Of a DNA stretch of 64,000 nucleotides, positions 18,000 through 32,318 are shown in pieces; position 1 is the first letter of the stretch, and the number at the start of each line of letters is the position of its first letter. The DNA comes from Methylobacterium cerastii (lineage in GTDB: Bacteria > Pseudomonadota > Alphaproteobacteria > Rhizobiales > Beijerinckiaceae). The stretch lies in contig NZ_BPQG01000051.1 of NCBI RefSeq assembly GCF_022179125.1, positions 1 to 64,000 on the forward strand, written 5' to 3'. A model generated the notes under the pieces. The model did not search any database and was not told where the DNA came from. It saw only the letters and a program-made list of their open reading frames with translations. A program made the position numbers and the translations under genes.

Positions 18000-18995
18000 T
18001 TACGGGGTCTGCGCATCCTTGTCGGGCGCACCCGGCACCAGGGTCGCGCCGCCGATGACGCGGACGTTGCGCTTGGTCTCGGGCGGGTTCTGCCAAGTCT
18101 GCTCGGCCGCCTTCGCAGCGGGGGGCTTTGCTTCCGCCGCCTTGGTCTCGGAAGCCTTGGTCTCTGGGGATTTCGCCACCGTGCCGTCCGCGGGCGGCTG
18201 AACCGCTGCGGGCGTCGCGATGACGGCAGGCGCGGCCGCCTTCGGCGGCTCCGCCGTCGCGACGGGCGCTTCCGGCTTCGGCTCGGGTTTGGCGGCCTCC
18301 ACCGGGCGCAGCTTCGGCACCTCGGGAACGGTGCGCGCCTGCGCTCTGCCTTCCGGGTTCTTGCCGTCGAGCGTCTTCCCGTCGAGCGTCCTACCGTCCG
18401 GCCCCCGGGTCGGGTTGCCGGTGCGTGCGAGCCGGCGCGGCGCCTCGACCGGCCCGCGGCGATCCGGGTTGATCCCGTGCGGGTTCGGCTCTGCAGGCGT
18501 GCGGCCGTAGGCGTCTGGTCCGCCCTCGGGCCGTACGAAGTCTGCGTCCGGCACAGGTCGGCGCGGGGGCACGCCGCGGCTCTCCGGCATCGGGATGTCG
18601 CCTGGCGGAAGAAGTCGCTCGGCCTGCCGCATCGGGCTCCGCGGCATCGCGTCCTCCTCGGTCCAGCCGTAGCCGGGGGCCGGGCGAGCGATCACCACCG
18701 GGCCGTCGTCGAGGCGCTGGCGGCCGAGGATCGCACCGTCTCGCGCGTCGACGAACAGGCGCACGCGGGCGCCGTTCGGGTTGAACGCCTCGACGACGTA
18801 GGCGCGGCCGTCGAAGCGCGGCCGGCTGATGCCGCTGAAGCCGCGCTCGCCCAGGCGCCAGGCTACCGCGCGGGGCGGCATGATCGCGTCGTCGAAGGCG
18901 TATTGCGCCTGCGCCGCGCCGGTGGCGCCGATCAGCAGGGCGCAGGCCGAGAGGCTCACGCGAAGACGACGATGGAATGGGTTCACGGCTGACAT
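18000..18995 (-). CDS. Secreted Pro/Ala-rich protein with PepSY-like N-terminal domain
   Basis: A 331-residue exported protein of unknown function. It has a signal peptide (about residues 1-31, cleavage after AQA) and a small domain (about 35-95) with YVVEAFNPNGARVRLFVDAR and GAILGRQRL, resembling a PepSY or YpeB-type strand-turn pattern. A long low-complexity tail rich in Pro, Ala, Glu and Lys follows, including a short repeat GRTLDGKTLDGKNPEGR and a Lys/Ala/Glu segment near the C-terminus. The tail may cross or bind the cell wall. The start is the Met before SAVNPFHRR. It is convergent with fdhD, with nine bases between the stops. Confidence 0.75.
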   Translation of the reverse strand: MSAVNPFHRRLRVSLSACALLIGATGAAQAQYAFDDAIMPPRAVAWRLGERGFSGISRPRFDGRAYVVEAFNPNGARVRLFVDARDGAILGRQRLDDGPVVIARPAPGYGWTEEDAMPRSPMRQAERLLPPGDIPMPESRGVPPRRPVPDADFVRPEGGPDAYGRTPAEPNPHGINPDRRGPVEAPRRLARTGNPTRGPDGRTLDGKTLDGKNPEGRAQARTVPEVPKLRPVEAAKPEPKPEAPVATAEPPKAAAPAVIATPAAVQPPADGTVAKSPETKASETKAAEAKPPAAKAAEQTWQNPPETKRNVRVIGGATLVPGAPDKDAQTP

Positions 18996-19743
18996 CCGGG
19001 TCACGCTCTCACAAATCGCCCGACCTCCTGCGGCGCTCGCCCCGCGCCGGGGAGTTTCGTCGAGGCCCGCCGACGATCCGGAGCGGGCCCCGCGCCGAAG
19101 GACCGCGTCCCGCGTGTCCTTCGGCCATTCCGGCAGGGTCGTTGCCCCGCATGCCGCTTGTGCTCGGCGTACGCCATTGACCGGACGATTCGGGCGCAAT
19201 TGCGGGAGAATGCGGGCGCCAAGCGGCCGATTCCCGATGCAGTTCGACGGCGTTCGGTCGCTCCTGGCGCTGGGATCGAGCAGGGAAGGCGTGGGATGCG
19301 GCATCAAAACGCCGCTTTTGCCGGTGTGTGGGCCTTGCTGGAATATTTGAAATCTGCCAGTTTGCAGCGTTAGGACAGTATGACTGTCCCATTTCCGGTG
19401 GGCGCGCGCGATGGACGCCGCGCAGCGGGACCTAAGGGTCCGGGGTAGAGGGTTTCGGCACGTGATCATCGTGACGTCGAAACGAGATCTCAAGCCGGTC
19501 GCCGTCGAGGCGATCCGGGCCCACGCCGGCTGACATCGGGCCGGTGCGAGCCCGCGGGTTGCGGGCGCTTCCTCCACCGAGGACCCTCCCGAGACCCGAC
19601 GAGACAAGATGACTGGCCCGGCCTCGCTTGAGTGTCGGGCATGAAACGTGCTCGCGTCGGCGGGCATGGACGTTCGGACGGGTCTGGTCGAACTTTTCGA
19701 ACTTTCGGGGATGGTGGGCATGGCGGCTTTCGGGAATGCGGAC
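18996..19743. other. Long intergenic region upstream of gltB
   Basis: About 750 bases without a gene I can support; short frames on both strands have no recognisable protein features. It holds the promoter of the secreted-protein gene (leftward) and of gltB (rightward). The only striking site is the perfect inverted repeat at 19373-19389. If gltB actually starts at 19648 or 19720, the region is shorter by up to 96 bases. Confidence 0.5.
19373..19389. promoter_or_regulatory. 17-bp operator-like palindrome upstream of gltB
   Basis: Perfect inverted repeat GGACAGT-ATG-ACTGTCC in an AT-richer patch (AATATTTGAAATCTGCCAG just upstream) within a GC-rich spacer. The size and symmetry suit a dimeric regulator. 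Distance to the chosen gltB start is about 355 bases. The regulator is not identified. Confidence 0.45.
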
Positions 19744-24444
<4,701 letters not shown>

Positions 24445-24474
24445 GGACCGTCGCTCTCTCGGTGAGAGACGCCC

Positions 24475-24765
24475 CTGCGCGTCGTCTACGATGACGAGCA
24501 GCGCGCGCACGCGTTGCGTGAGCGCGGGTTGGATTTCGCTCGATGTGGGCAAGTCTTCAACGGGACCGAAGCGACGCGTGAGGACGTGCGGTTCAGTTAT
24601 AGGGAGACACGGTGGATCACAGTCGGTCTCCTCGACGGCCGAATGGTCATCGTGGTCTGGACGGAACGGGACGGCGATCGACGGATCATCAGCTTGAGGA
24701 AGGCCAATGAACGAGAGCAGGCGCAATTCGGCGGCCGCACCCGATCAACCGATGTTTCCCGATGA
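24475..24765 (+). CDS. brnT: BrnT family toxin
   Basis: A 96-residue RelE-fold toxin of the BrnT family, which inhibits translation by cleaving RNA. Recognisable parts are RVVYDDEQRAHALRERGLDF at the N-terminus, the middle segment RWITVGLLDGRMVIVVWTER and the C-terminal IISLRKANEREQ (the RKAN/RRAN motif). The conserved N-terminus lies upstream of the first TTG (24514). The only NTG codon between that motif and the preceding in-frame stop (24463) is CTG at 24475, so a rare CTG start is inferred. It begins 30 bases after gltB and overlaps brnA by 59 bases. Confidence 0.8.
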   Translation: MRVVYDDEQRAHALRERGLDFARCGQVFNGTEATREDVRFSYRETRWITVGLLDGRMVIVVWTERDGDRRIISLRKANEREQAQFGGRTRSTDVSR

Positions 24766-24997
24766 GATCGGCTGGGATCCCGACGACGCACCGGAGCTGG
24801 ATGCTGCTTGGTTCGAACAAGCGGATATTCGGGTCGGCGGTCGCTTGGTCGAACGTGGTCATCGCCCTGGTGAGACGGAGCGACTTGTCCTCCCGACGAA
24901 CCTCGTCGAACGGTTCCGGAGCGGTGGTCCGGACTGGCAGATCCGCATCGAGACCGCGCTGAAGGAATGGCTGAACGAACACCCCGGCCGGCTTTGA
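24707..24997 (+). CDS. brnA: BrnA family antitoxin
   Basis: A 96-residue antitoxin and autorepressor of the BrnTA module. The C-terminal half carries the ribbon-helix-helix-like end VLPTNLVERFRSGGPDWQIR and ALKEWLNEHPG, the usual BrnA signature, with the acidic DEIGWDPDDAPELDAAW segment that contacts the toxin. It overlaps brnT by 59 bases, the typical arrangement of this module in Rhizobiales. It is followed 57 bases later by the GST gene. Confidence 0.88.
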   Translation: MNESRRNSAAAPDQPMFPDEIGWDPDDAPELDAAWFEQADIRVGGRLVERGHRPGETERLVLPTNLVERFRSGGPDWQIRIETALKEWLNEHPGRL

Positions 24998-25054
24998 AGT
25001 CGGTCGGCCATGAAGGAAGACGCCGCCGACGATGGACAGCGCGAGGGGAGGCGC

Positions 25055-25702
25055 ATGACGGATACGTTCTCGACGACGCCGCCCGCCGCCATGCGGATCT
25101 ACGGCGACCTCACCTCGGGCAACTGCCTGAAGATCAAGATCGTCGCCGATGTTCTCGGCCTCGCCTACGAATGGGTCCAGGTCGATGCGCTGAAGGGCGA
25201 GACGCGGACGCCTGCGTATCTCGCCCTGTTCCCGGCCGGGCAGATCCCGGGGGTGGTGTTCGACGACGGGCGGCGCCTCGCCCAGTCGAACGCCATCATG
25301 CGGTATCTCGCCCGCGAGAGCGCGCTGCTTCCGGGCGACCCGTTCGCGGCGGCGACCGTCGACCAGTGGCTGTTCTGGGAGCAGTACAGCCACGAGCCGA
25401 CCATCGCGGTCTGCCGCGTTGAGATGACGTTTCGCGGCGTGCCGCGCGAGGGGCGCGATCCGGGCCGGGTCGCGCGCGGCGAGGCGGCGCTCGACCTGAT
25501 GGAGCGGCACCTCGCGGAAAGCGAATGGTTCGTCGGCGACGACGTGACCATCGCCGACGTCGCCCTGTTCGCCTACACCCAGTGGGCCGACGGGGGTGGA
25601 TTCGACTTGGCGGGGAGGCCCGCGATCCGGGGTTGGCTCGACCGATGCAGGGTCGCGTTCCGGCTCGAACCCGACGCTATCGCCGCTGCCGCCGGTCGCT
25701 GA
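25055..25702 (+). CDS. Glutathione S-transferase family protein
   Basis: A 215-residue cytosolic enzyme with an N-terminal thioredoxin-like domain (MRIYGDLTSGNCLKIKIVAD, with the glutathione-contact segment AQSNAIMRYLAR) and a C-terminal all-helical domain with the folding motif VTIADVALFAYTQW. The Ser in SGNCLK is at the usual catalytic position. The start is the ATG five bases after GGGGAGG; an upstream ATG adds 15 residues. The substrate is unknown. It lies between brnTA and gltD, both on the same strand, and is probably not functionally tied to either. Confidence 0.92.
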   Translation: MTDTFSTTPPAAMRIYGDLTSGNCLKIKIVADVLGLAYEWVQVDALKGETRTPAYLALFPAGQIPGVVFDDGRRLAQSNAIMRYLARESALLPGDPFAAATVDQWLFWEQYSHEPTIAVCRVEMTFRGVPREGRDPGRVARGEAALDLMERHLAESEWFVGDDVTIADVALFAYTQWADGGGFDLAGRPAIRGWLDRCRVAFRLEPDAIAAAAGR

Positions 25703-25750
25703 CCGGAAAGCTGCGACACCGATTTTTCGCTACCGACGCTGAGTACACCG

Positions 25751-27184
<1,434 letters not shown>

Positions 27185-27199
27185 GTCTCTGCCGGGCGT

Positions 27200-28612
27200 T
27201 CAGCCCGGGGGCCAGCGGAAGTCGTCGGCTCGTCCGGGCTGCGGCAGCGGCGCCGCGCCGCGTTGGAGCGCGCGTTCGACGGTGCCGGTTGCGTCGCCGT
27301 CGCGCGGCCGGCCGCTGACGAGGACGCCGCCCGGCGAGAGCTCGACCCGGCCGAGCGGCACGACCGGACCCGCCGCGGGCTTCACCGGCAGCGCCGGCAC
27401 CCCCGGGGGCTCGGGCAGGCTCGGCAGCATCGCCGTGATCTGCCGGTCGATCGCGGTGACGTCGTCGAGCTTCGTCGGCGCCGCATCCAGCGGCGTCGCA
27501 GGCAGGGCCGAGACGGCCGCCGCCGGCTGCTCCGGGGCGGCCGGCGTCGTCGCGCCCATCAGGCGCTTCAACTCCACGTCGGCGAAATGCGCGAGCTTGC
27601 GGGCGCCGGCATGGGTGAAGTGCACGCCGTCGGCGGTGCGCAGCTTGGCGGTCTGCCCGTCGAGGTCCGGCCCGGTGGCGGTGTAGTGGTTGCGGTCGTC
27701 GGAGAATCCCGGCCCGACGTCGACGTAGGTGCCGCCGCCCTTGGTGACCGCGTCCCGGATGATGTCGTTGATGCTGCCGAGGTCGCGGGTCAGGCTCTCG
27801 CTGCGCATCGGCGGGGTGCCGACCCAGACCAGCGGGATCTTCCGGTCGGCGAACACGTTGACCAAGGCCTCGACGCGGGCGCGGTAGAGCTCGCGCCAGC
27901 GATCGGTGAGCGGGTCGAGGGTCTGGTCGCCGTCGCGTATCGGCTGGCGATCGTTGGCGCCGAGCATGACCACGGCGTAGCCGACCTTCGGGTTCGCCTT
28001 GAGGTAGTCGTCTGCGGCCTTCGGCCAGTCGATGACGTCCCGGCGCACGAGGCCGCTGTCGCCTTTGGCCCTGTCGATCACCGCGATGTCGGCGCTGTCC
28101 GCGAAGACGTCGTCGAGTCCGCGGCTCAGGTGGTCGGCCAGCGAATCGCCGAACACCGCGATCTGCACCTTCGCCTCGGTCTTCTTCAACGCCGGCGTCG
28201 GGGCCGCGATCGTGGGCGCCGGCCGGGTCTGCGGTCGCCGGATCTGGCGCGGTGCAGCGTCGGCACCGACCGGCGGGCGCGGACGTGGCGGACGGTAGGT
28301 CGGGGCGACCTGGCGCGGCTCGGGCGCGCTCGGCCTGTCCTCCCAGGGCCAGTAGAACTGCCTTCGTTCGGGCTCCGGCGCCGTGGCACGGCGCGGGGCC
28401 CGAGCATAGCCGTCGTCCTCGCGGTAATAGGCGTCGCGGCCGCGACGGCGCGGCTGGTCGTAGTTGTCGCCCCACTGCGCCTCGGCCGGCGACGGCGGCA
28501 GGAGGACGAGCGGTAGAGCGAGGCCGAACCCGAGCGCCAGGACGATGCGGGGCCCCTTGGCGGTTGTCACAACTCGGTTCGTCGCATCGCGTCTCATCCG
28601 CCCTCCGTTCAT
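27200..28612 (-). CDS. Exported SGNH-family (DUF459-type) hydrolase
   Basis: A 470-residue protein. A signal peptide (about 1-45, ending AEA) is followed by an Arg/Pro-rich linker (about 46-145), an SGNH domain (about 148-370) and a Pro/Ala-rich C-terminal region. Catalytic blocks are visible: block [13 protein letters not shown] (Ser), block III LGANDRQ (Asn) and block [11 protein letters not shown] (Asp and His). DUF459 relatives occur near envelope polysaccharide genes; they may act as acyl or acetyl esterases on cell-wall or exopolysaccharide. Two starts five codons apart have equal GGAGG sites; the first is used. Confidence 0.88.
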   Translation of the reverse strand: MNGGRMRRDATNRVVTTAKGPRIVLALGFGLALPLVLLPPSPAEAQWGDNYDQPRRRGRDAYYREDDGYARAPRRATAPEPERRQFYWPWEDRPSAPEPRQVAPTYRPPRPRPPVGADAAPRQIRRPQTRPAPTIAAPTPALKKTEAKVQIAVFGDSLADHLSRGLDDVFADSADIAVIDRAKGDSGLVRRDVIDWPKAADDYLKANPKVGYAVVMLGANDRQPIRDGDQTLDPLTDRWRELYRARVEALVNVFADRKIPLVWVGTPPMRSESLTRDLGSINDIIRDAVTKGGGTYVDVGPGFSDDRNHYTATGPDLDGQTAKLRTADGVHFTHAGARKLAHFADVELKRLMGATTPAAPEQPAAAVSALPATPLDAAPTKLDDVTAIDRQITAMLPSLPEPPGVPALPVKPAAGPVVPLGRVELSPGGVLVSGRPRDGDATGTVERALQRGAAPLPQPGRADDFRWPPG

Positions 28613-28674
28613 GCGCCCTCCGGTGCCGCGGACTTCGACCCGCGGTTGAGCATAGCCGAGCCCTTACTGCGCGT

Positions 28675-29889
28675 CTAAGGCCTGCCCGATAGACGGTCAC
28701 GGAGCGCCGGCGTCGCGTAGCCGTCGGCGGTCAGGCCCTCGCGGACCTGATAGCGGCGGATCGCCTCGCGCAGCTTCGGGCCCGCCCGTCCGTCGGCCTC
28801 GCCGGCATAGAGTCCCTCGCGCGAAAGGCCCGTCTGCAGCGTCTGCAGCCCGGCCTTATCGAGGCGGGAGGCAGCGCTCGGCCAGGGGGCGGCGAGCGGC
28901 GGCCCTCCGGCCAGCCGGTCGGCGAGGTGCCCGATGGCGAGGGCATACGAGTCCGAGGTGTTGTAGCCGCGGATCACCTCGAAGTTGTCGGTGATCAGGA
29001 AGGCGGGACCGCCGGCGCCGCCGGGCAGGAAGACGGACGCGGCCCCCTTGTCCGGCAGGTCGCCGCCGTCGATGCGGCGCACGCCGCGGCGGGCGAAGTC
29101 GGAGAGGTCGGCCGCGTAGCGGGTCAGGTCGAACCGGTCGGGGAGGCGGACCGCGTAACCCCAAGAGATGGCGGAGTTCCACCCGAGATCCTTGAGGTAG
29201 GCGGCGATGGAGGCGAGCGCGTCGGCGTCGCTCGTCCAGATGTCGCGCCGGCCGTCGCCGTCGAAGTCGACGGCGTGCGCCAGGAAGGTCGAGGGCAGGA
29301 ACTGTACCTGCCCCATGGCGCCGGCCCAGCTGCCGAGCATCCGCTCCGGCGCGACGTCGCCGCGCTGCAGGATCGCGAGGGCGGCCAGCAGCTCGTCGCG
29401 GAACAGCGTGCCGCGGTGCCGCGCGGCGGCGAGGGTCGCCAGGGCGCGGACCGTTGGTACCGTGCCGCCGCTCGCGCCAAAATCCGACTCGACGCCCCAA
29501 ATCGCCAGCAGCACCGAGGCCGGGACGCCGTAGCGCGCCTCGATCGCCGGCAGGGCCTGACCGAGCGCTGCGGCACGCGCCCGGCCGCGGGCGATCCGCC
29601 CGGGCGAGACCGCGCCGACGAGGTATTCCCAGACCGGCCGCCCGAACTCGCTCTGACCCTTGATCCGCGCGAGGACAGTTGGATCGGGCGTCACGCCCCG
29701 AAACGCCGCATCGAAGGTCGCGGGCGTGATGCCCTTCGCCAGGGCGTCGACGCGCAGGGCGGCGACGAAGGCCGGAAACGCATCCGATTGGCCGGCCTTC
29801 CCGACAGGGGCGGCCTGTGCCGCGAACGCCCCGGAGGCGATGCAGAGGCCGAGCGCGAGAAGCGCGGCGGGGAACGGGTGGATTGCCAT
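28675..29889 (-). CDS. Lytic murein transglycosylase (MltB-like) with peptidoglycan-binding domain
   Basis: A 404-residue exported enzyme that cleaves the MurNAc-GlcNAc bond of peptidoglycan. A signal peptide (about 1-27) is followed by an SLT/MltB catalytic domain with the catalytic Glu in IWGVESDFGAS, the GAMGQVQFLPSTFL motif and the FDGDGRRDIW calcium-site-like segment. A C-terminal PG-binding domain is also present (LQTGLSREGLYAGEADGRAG to ALRDRL). The start ATG shares one base with the galE stop (TGATG), so it is translationally coupled to galE. Confidence 0.94.
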   Translation of the reverse strand: MAIHPFPAALLALGLCIASGAFAAQAAPVGKAGQSDAFPAFVAALRVDALAKGITPATFDAAFRGVTPDPTVLARIKGQSEFGRPVWEYLVGAVSPGRIARGRARAAALGQALPAIEARYGVPASVLLAIWGVESDFGASGGTVPTVRALATLAAARHRGTLFRDELLAALAILQRGDVAPERMLGSWAGAMGQVQFLPSTFLAHAVDFDGDGRRDIWTSDADALASIAAYLKDLGWNSAISWGYAVRLPDRFDLTRYAADLSDFARRGVRRIDGGDLPDKGAASVFLPGGAGGPAFLITDNFEVIRGYNTSDSYALAIGHLADRLAGGPPLAAPWPSAASRLDKAGLQTLQTGLSREGLYAGEADGRAGPKLREAIRRYQVREGLTADGYATPALRDRLSGRP

Positions 29890-30881
29890 CAGATCCGGTT
29901 GCGTTTGGACAAGGCGTCTTCCCAATCGAGCGCCTGCCGGACGATCCCGTCGAGGTCGTCGTATTTCGGGCGCCAGCCGAGGCGGTCGCGGATCCGCGAC
30001 GCCTCGGCGACGATCCGTGCCGGGTCGCCCGGGCGGCGGGTCGAGACGCGAACCGGGAAGTCCCGCCCCGACACGCGCTTCACCGTGTCGATCACCTCCA
30101 GCACCGAGTAGCCGGTGCCGTAGCCGCAGTTCAGCGTCAGGCTCTCGCCGCCGGCGCGCAGGTGGTCGAGGGCGACCCGGTGCGCCTCGGCGAGGTCCGA
30201 GACCTGGATGTAGTCGCGCAGGCACGAGCCGTCCGGGGTCGGGTAGTCGGTCCCGAACACCTCGAGGTGCGGGCGCTGGCCGAGCGCGGCCTGGGTCGCG
30301 ACCTTGATCAGGTGGGTCGCGTTCGGCGTCGATTGCCCGGTGCGCCCCCGCGGGTCGGCGCCGGCGACGTTGAAGTAGCGCAGGATGACGTAGCTGAAGC
30401 CGTACGCGGCGGCCGCGTCCCGGATCATCCACTCGCTCATCAGCTTCGAGCGGCCGTAGGGGTTGATCGGGTTGGCGGGCAGGTCCTCCGGCACCGGCAC
30501 CGTCTCCGGCTCGCCGTAGACCGCGGCGGTCGAGGAGAAGATCACGTGCTTCACGCCGGTGCGGACGGCGGTCTCGATCAGGGCGCGGGTCTTGACCGTG
30601 TTGGCGAGGTAGTAGTGCAGCGGGTCGGCGACAGAGTCCGGCACCACGATGCGGGCGGCGAAGTGGGCGATCGCGTCGACCCGATGCTGCAGGATCGTCT
30701 CGGTGACGAGGGCGGGGTCGCCGACGTCGCCGCGCACGAGCGGCACCTCCGGCGGCAGCGCCCAATCGAAGCCGGTGGAAAGGTCGTCAAGGACGACCAC
30801 CTCCTCGTGCCCGGCGTCTTGAAGCGCCAGAACCATGTGGCTGCCGATATAGCCGGCACCGCCCGTGACCAGAACCGCCAT
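29889..30881 (-). CDS. galE: UDP-glucose 4-epimerase
   Basis: A 330-residue short-chain dehydrogenase-type epimerase interconverting UDP-glucose and UDP-galactose. The NAD motif is TGGAGYIGSHM; catalytic residues are Ser/Thr in FSSTAAVYG and Tyr-Lys in NPYGRSKLMSEW. The C-terminal GYGTGYSVLEV and RRPGDPARIV motifs are also present. It is divergent from galU, so the two UDP-sugar enzymes flank one promoter region, and it is coupled with the lytic transglycosylase downstream. Confidence 0.97.
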   Translation of the reverse strand: MAVLVTGGAGYIGSHMVLALQDAGHEEVVVLDDLSTGFDWALPPEVPLVRGDVGDPALVTETILQHRVDAIAHFAARIVVPDSVADPLHYYLANTVKTRALIETAVRTGVKHVIFSSTAAVYGEPETVPVPEDLPANPINPYGRSKLMSEWMIRDAAAAYGFSYVILRYFNVAGADPRGRTGQSTPNATHLIKVATQAALGQRPHLEVFGTDYPTPDGSCLRDYIQVSDLAEAHRVALDHLRAGGESLTLNCGYGTGYSVLEVIDTVKRVSGRDFPVRVSTRRPGDPARIVAEASRIRDRLGWRPKYDDLDGIVRQALDWEDALSKRNRI

Positions 30882-30902
30882 CGTCGCCCTTGGAAAGAAA
30901 TC

Positions 30903-30924
30903 GCTCGCGCAGGCCTGCGCGAGC
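30903..30924. promoter_or_regulatory. 22-bp perfect palindrome in the galE-galU divergent region
   Basis: A perfect palindrome starting GCTCGCGCAGG and continuing with its exact complement, 22 bases upstream of the galE ATG. On the galE transcript it would form a loop-constrained hairpin next to the AAGG ribosome site. On DNA it could be an operator. On the plus strand it is followed by TTGCTTTT, resembling a terminator, but no plus-strand gene lies upstream. Confidence 0.55.
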
Positions 30925-31043
30925 TTGCTTTTAACCGATAATGCTCAATCGTGCGCCGCGACGGCCCATGGCCGATCGCTCGCCGTGCTAGTGTTGCCAG
31001 GAACGCCCGGCCCGTCCAACTCCCACGTTTGGGTTTTTGCTTG

Positions 31044-31910
31044 ATGAAACCGATCCGAAAGGCCGTCCTCCCCGTTGCGGGCCTCGGCACCCGCTTCCTG
31101 CCCGCCACCAAGGCCGTCCCGAAAGAGATGCTGACGGTGGTCGACCGGCCGGTCGTGCAGCACGTGGTCGACGAGGCGCGGGAAGCCGGCATCGAGCACT
31201 TCATCTTCGTCACGGGCCGCGGCAAGGCGGTGATCGAGGACCATTTCGACATCGCGTTCGAGCTCGACCGGATGCTGCAGGAGCGCGGCAAGCAGGCCGC
31301 CTACGAGGAGCTGAAGCGCGACCTGCCGGCCGCCGGCCAGACCAGCTTCACCCGTCAGCAGGCGCCGCTCGGCCTCGGCCACGCGGTGTGGTGCGCCCGC
31401 GAGATCGTCGGCGACGAGCCCTTCGCCGTGCTGCTGCCGGACATGCTCAGTCGCGGCTGCATGGGCCAGATGCTCTCCGCCTACGAGCGGCACGGCGGCA
31501 ACGTCATCGCGGTAGAAGAGGTCGCGCCCGAGGAGACGCACCAGTACGGCATCGTCAGCGTCGGCGAGACCTTCGGCCAGACCTTCGAAGTCACCGGCAT
31601 GGTCGAGAAGCCGAAGCAGGGAACCGCGCCGTCGAACTTCATCATCTCGGGCCGCTACATCCTCCAGCCGGAGATCTTCGGAATCCTCGAGCACGGCGAG
31701 AAGGGCGCGGGCGGCGAGATCCAGCTCACCGATGCGATGATCAAGCTGATGGGAAGCCAGGACTTCTTCGGCATGCGCTACGAGGGCCGCACCTACGATA
31801 CCGGCTCCAAGCTCGGCTTCCTCACCGCCAACATCGCCTACGCCCTCGATCGCAAGGACCTCGCAGGGCCCCTCAAGGCGGAGATCGCCAAGCTGCTCGC
31901 AGATCACTGA
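31044..31910 (+). CDS. galU: UTP-glucose-1-phosphate uridylyltransferase
   Basis: A 288-residue nucleotidyltransferase making UDP-glucose from glucose-1-phosphate and UTP. The N-terminal [24 protein letters not shown] is the family signature with catalytic Arg and Lys residues; [15 protein letters not shown] and GLGHAVWCA are also typical. Length is normal. The start is the Met before KPIRKAVLP; the upstream extension of 31 residues has no family match. It feeds the galE step and polysaccharide synthesis. The candidate sRNA begins about 95 bases after its stop. Confidence 0.97.
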   Translation: MKPIRKAVLPVAGLGTRFLPATKAVPKEMLTVVDRPVVQHVVDEAREAGIEHFIFVTGRGKAVIEDHFDIAFELDRMLQERGKQAAYEELKRDLPAAGQTSFTRQQAPLGLGHAVWCAREIVGDEPFAVLLPDMLSRGCMGQMLSAYERHGGNVIAVEEVAPEETHQYGIVSVGETFGQTFEVTGMVEKPKQGTAPSNFIISGRYILQPEIFGILEHGEKGAGGEIQLTDAMIKLMGSQDFFGMRYEGRTYDTGSKLGFLTANIAYALDRKDLAGPLKAEIAKLLADH

Positions 31911-31970
31911 GCGTCGCCGGACGTGCAGCCGGTGCGGGCAGGGTATGCGCGCGCGGTAGGGGGATTTCGC

Positions 31971-31998
31971 TTGCGCTTTGTGCGCCGCAATCTACTTT
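31971..31998 (+). promoter_or_regulatory. Possible sigma-70-type promoter for the candidate sRNA
   Basis: TTGCGC (31971-31976) and TACTTT (31993-31998) separated by 16 bases, about 60 bases past galU and just before the structured sRNA region. The hexamers are approximate matches only. Confidence 0.35.
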
Positions 31999-32003
31999 GT
32001 GCA

Positions 32004-32095
32004 TTGCGGGATCGCGATGGCGTCGCGGTCCGGCAGCCCTTCTTGGGTGTTTCCTCCCTAGACTTCGGGCCGCTCCTTCGGGAGTGGCCTTTTTT
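32004..32095 (+). ncRNA. mmgR: Candidate alpha-r8/MmgR (suhB-type) small RNA
   Basis: A roughly 90-base transcript is predicted between galU and the family A repeat. It contains the unpaired decamer TTTCCTCCCT (32050-32059), which I recall as the invariant core of the alpha-r8 family, whose Sinorhizobium member MmgR limits polyhydroxybutyrate accumulation. The core is flanked 5-prime by hairpin-forming sequence (GATCGCGA/TCGCGGTC; CCC/GGG around TTCTT) and 3-prime by ACTTCGGG and a GC-rich terminator with six T. The core is complementary to Shine-Dalgarno sequences. The 5-prime end is a guess from the promoter. The gene symbol is by family analogy. Confidence 0.72.
32068..32095 (+). terminator. 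Intrinsic terminator of the candidate sRNA
   Basis: Stem GGCCGCTCC/GGAGTGGCC (one G-T pair) closed by a TTCG tetraloop, followed directly by six T. A textbook rho-independent terminator on the plus strand; it would also stop any galU read-through. Confidence 0.93.
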
Positions 32096-32172
32096 CTTGG
32101 TCGCAGGGCCGAACGGCATTTCGTGGCGCGCCTGAATCATCAGGCCGTGCGGACCCCTTCCTCGGAACCTCT

Positions 32173-32288
32173 CCGTCATCCCGAGGCCGCGCAGCGGAGG
32201 CTGAGATCCAGAGCCGCCGACGGCGCCAGCTGGAAAATGAGCCGTGCTTTTGGATTTCTGGCTCGCCTCCGGCGTCCCGGAATGACGG
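32173..32288 (+). repeat. Dispersed inverted-repeat element, family A, copy 2
   Basis: The same terminal sequences as the copy at 9234-9348: begins CCGTCATCCCGAGG, continues CCGCGCAGCGGAG, and ends GGCTCGCCTCCGGCGTCCCG then GAATGACGG. The central part (GCCGACGGCGCCAGC) differs from copy 1. It lies between the sRNA terminator and the formylglutamate amidohydrolase stop. Confidence 0.87.
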
Positions 32289-32318
32289 TGTTGTGCGGGT
32301 CGTTTTCCTAGACGCGAC

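Noticed and set aside
19009-19392. Small minus-strand frame in the gene-free region upstream of gltB
   Set aside because: No ribosome site at a sensible spacing, no hydrophobic or domain pattern, and codon choice unlike the neighbours.
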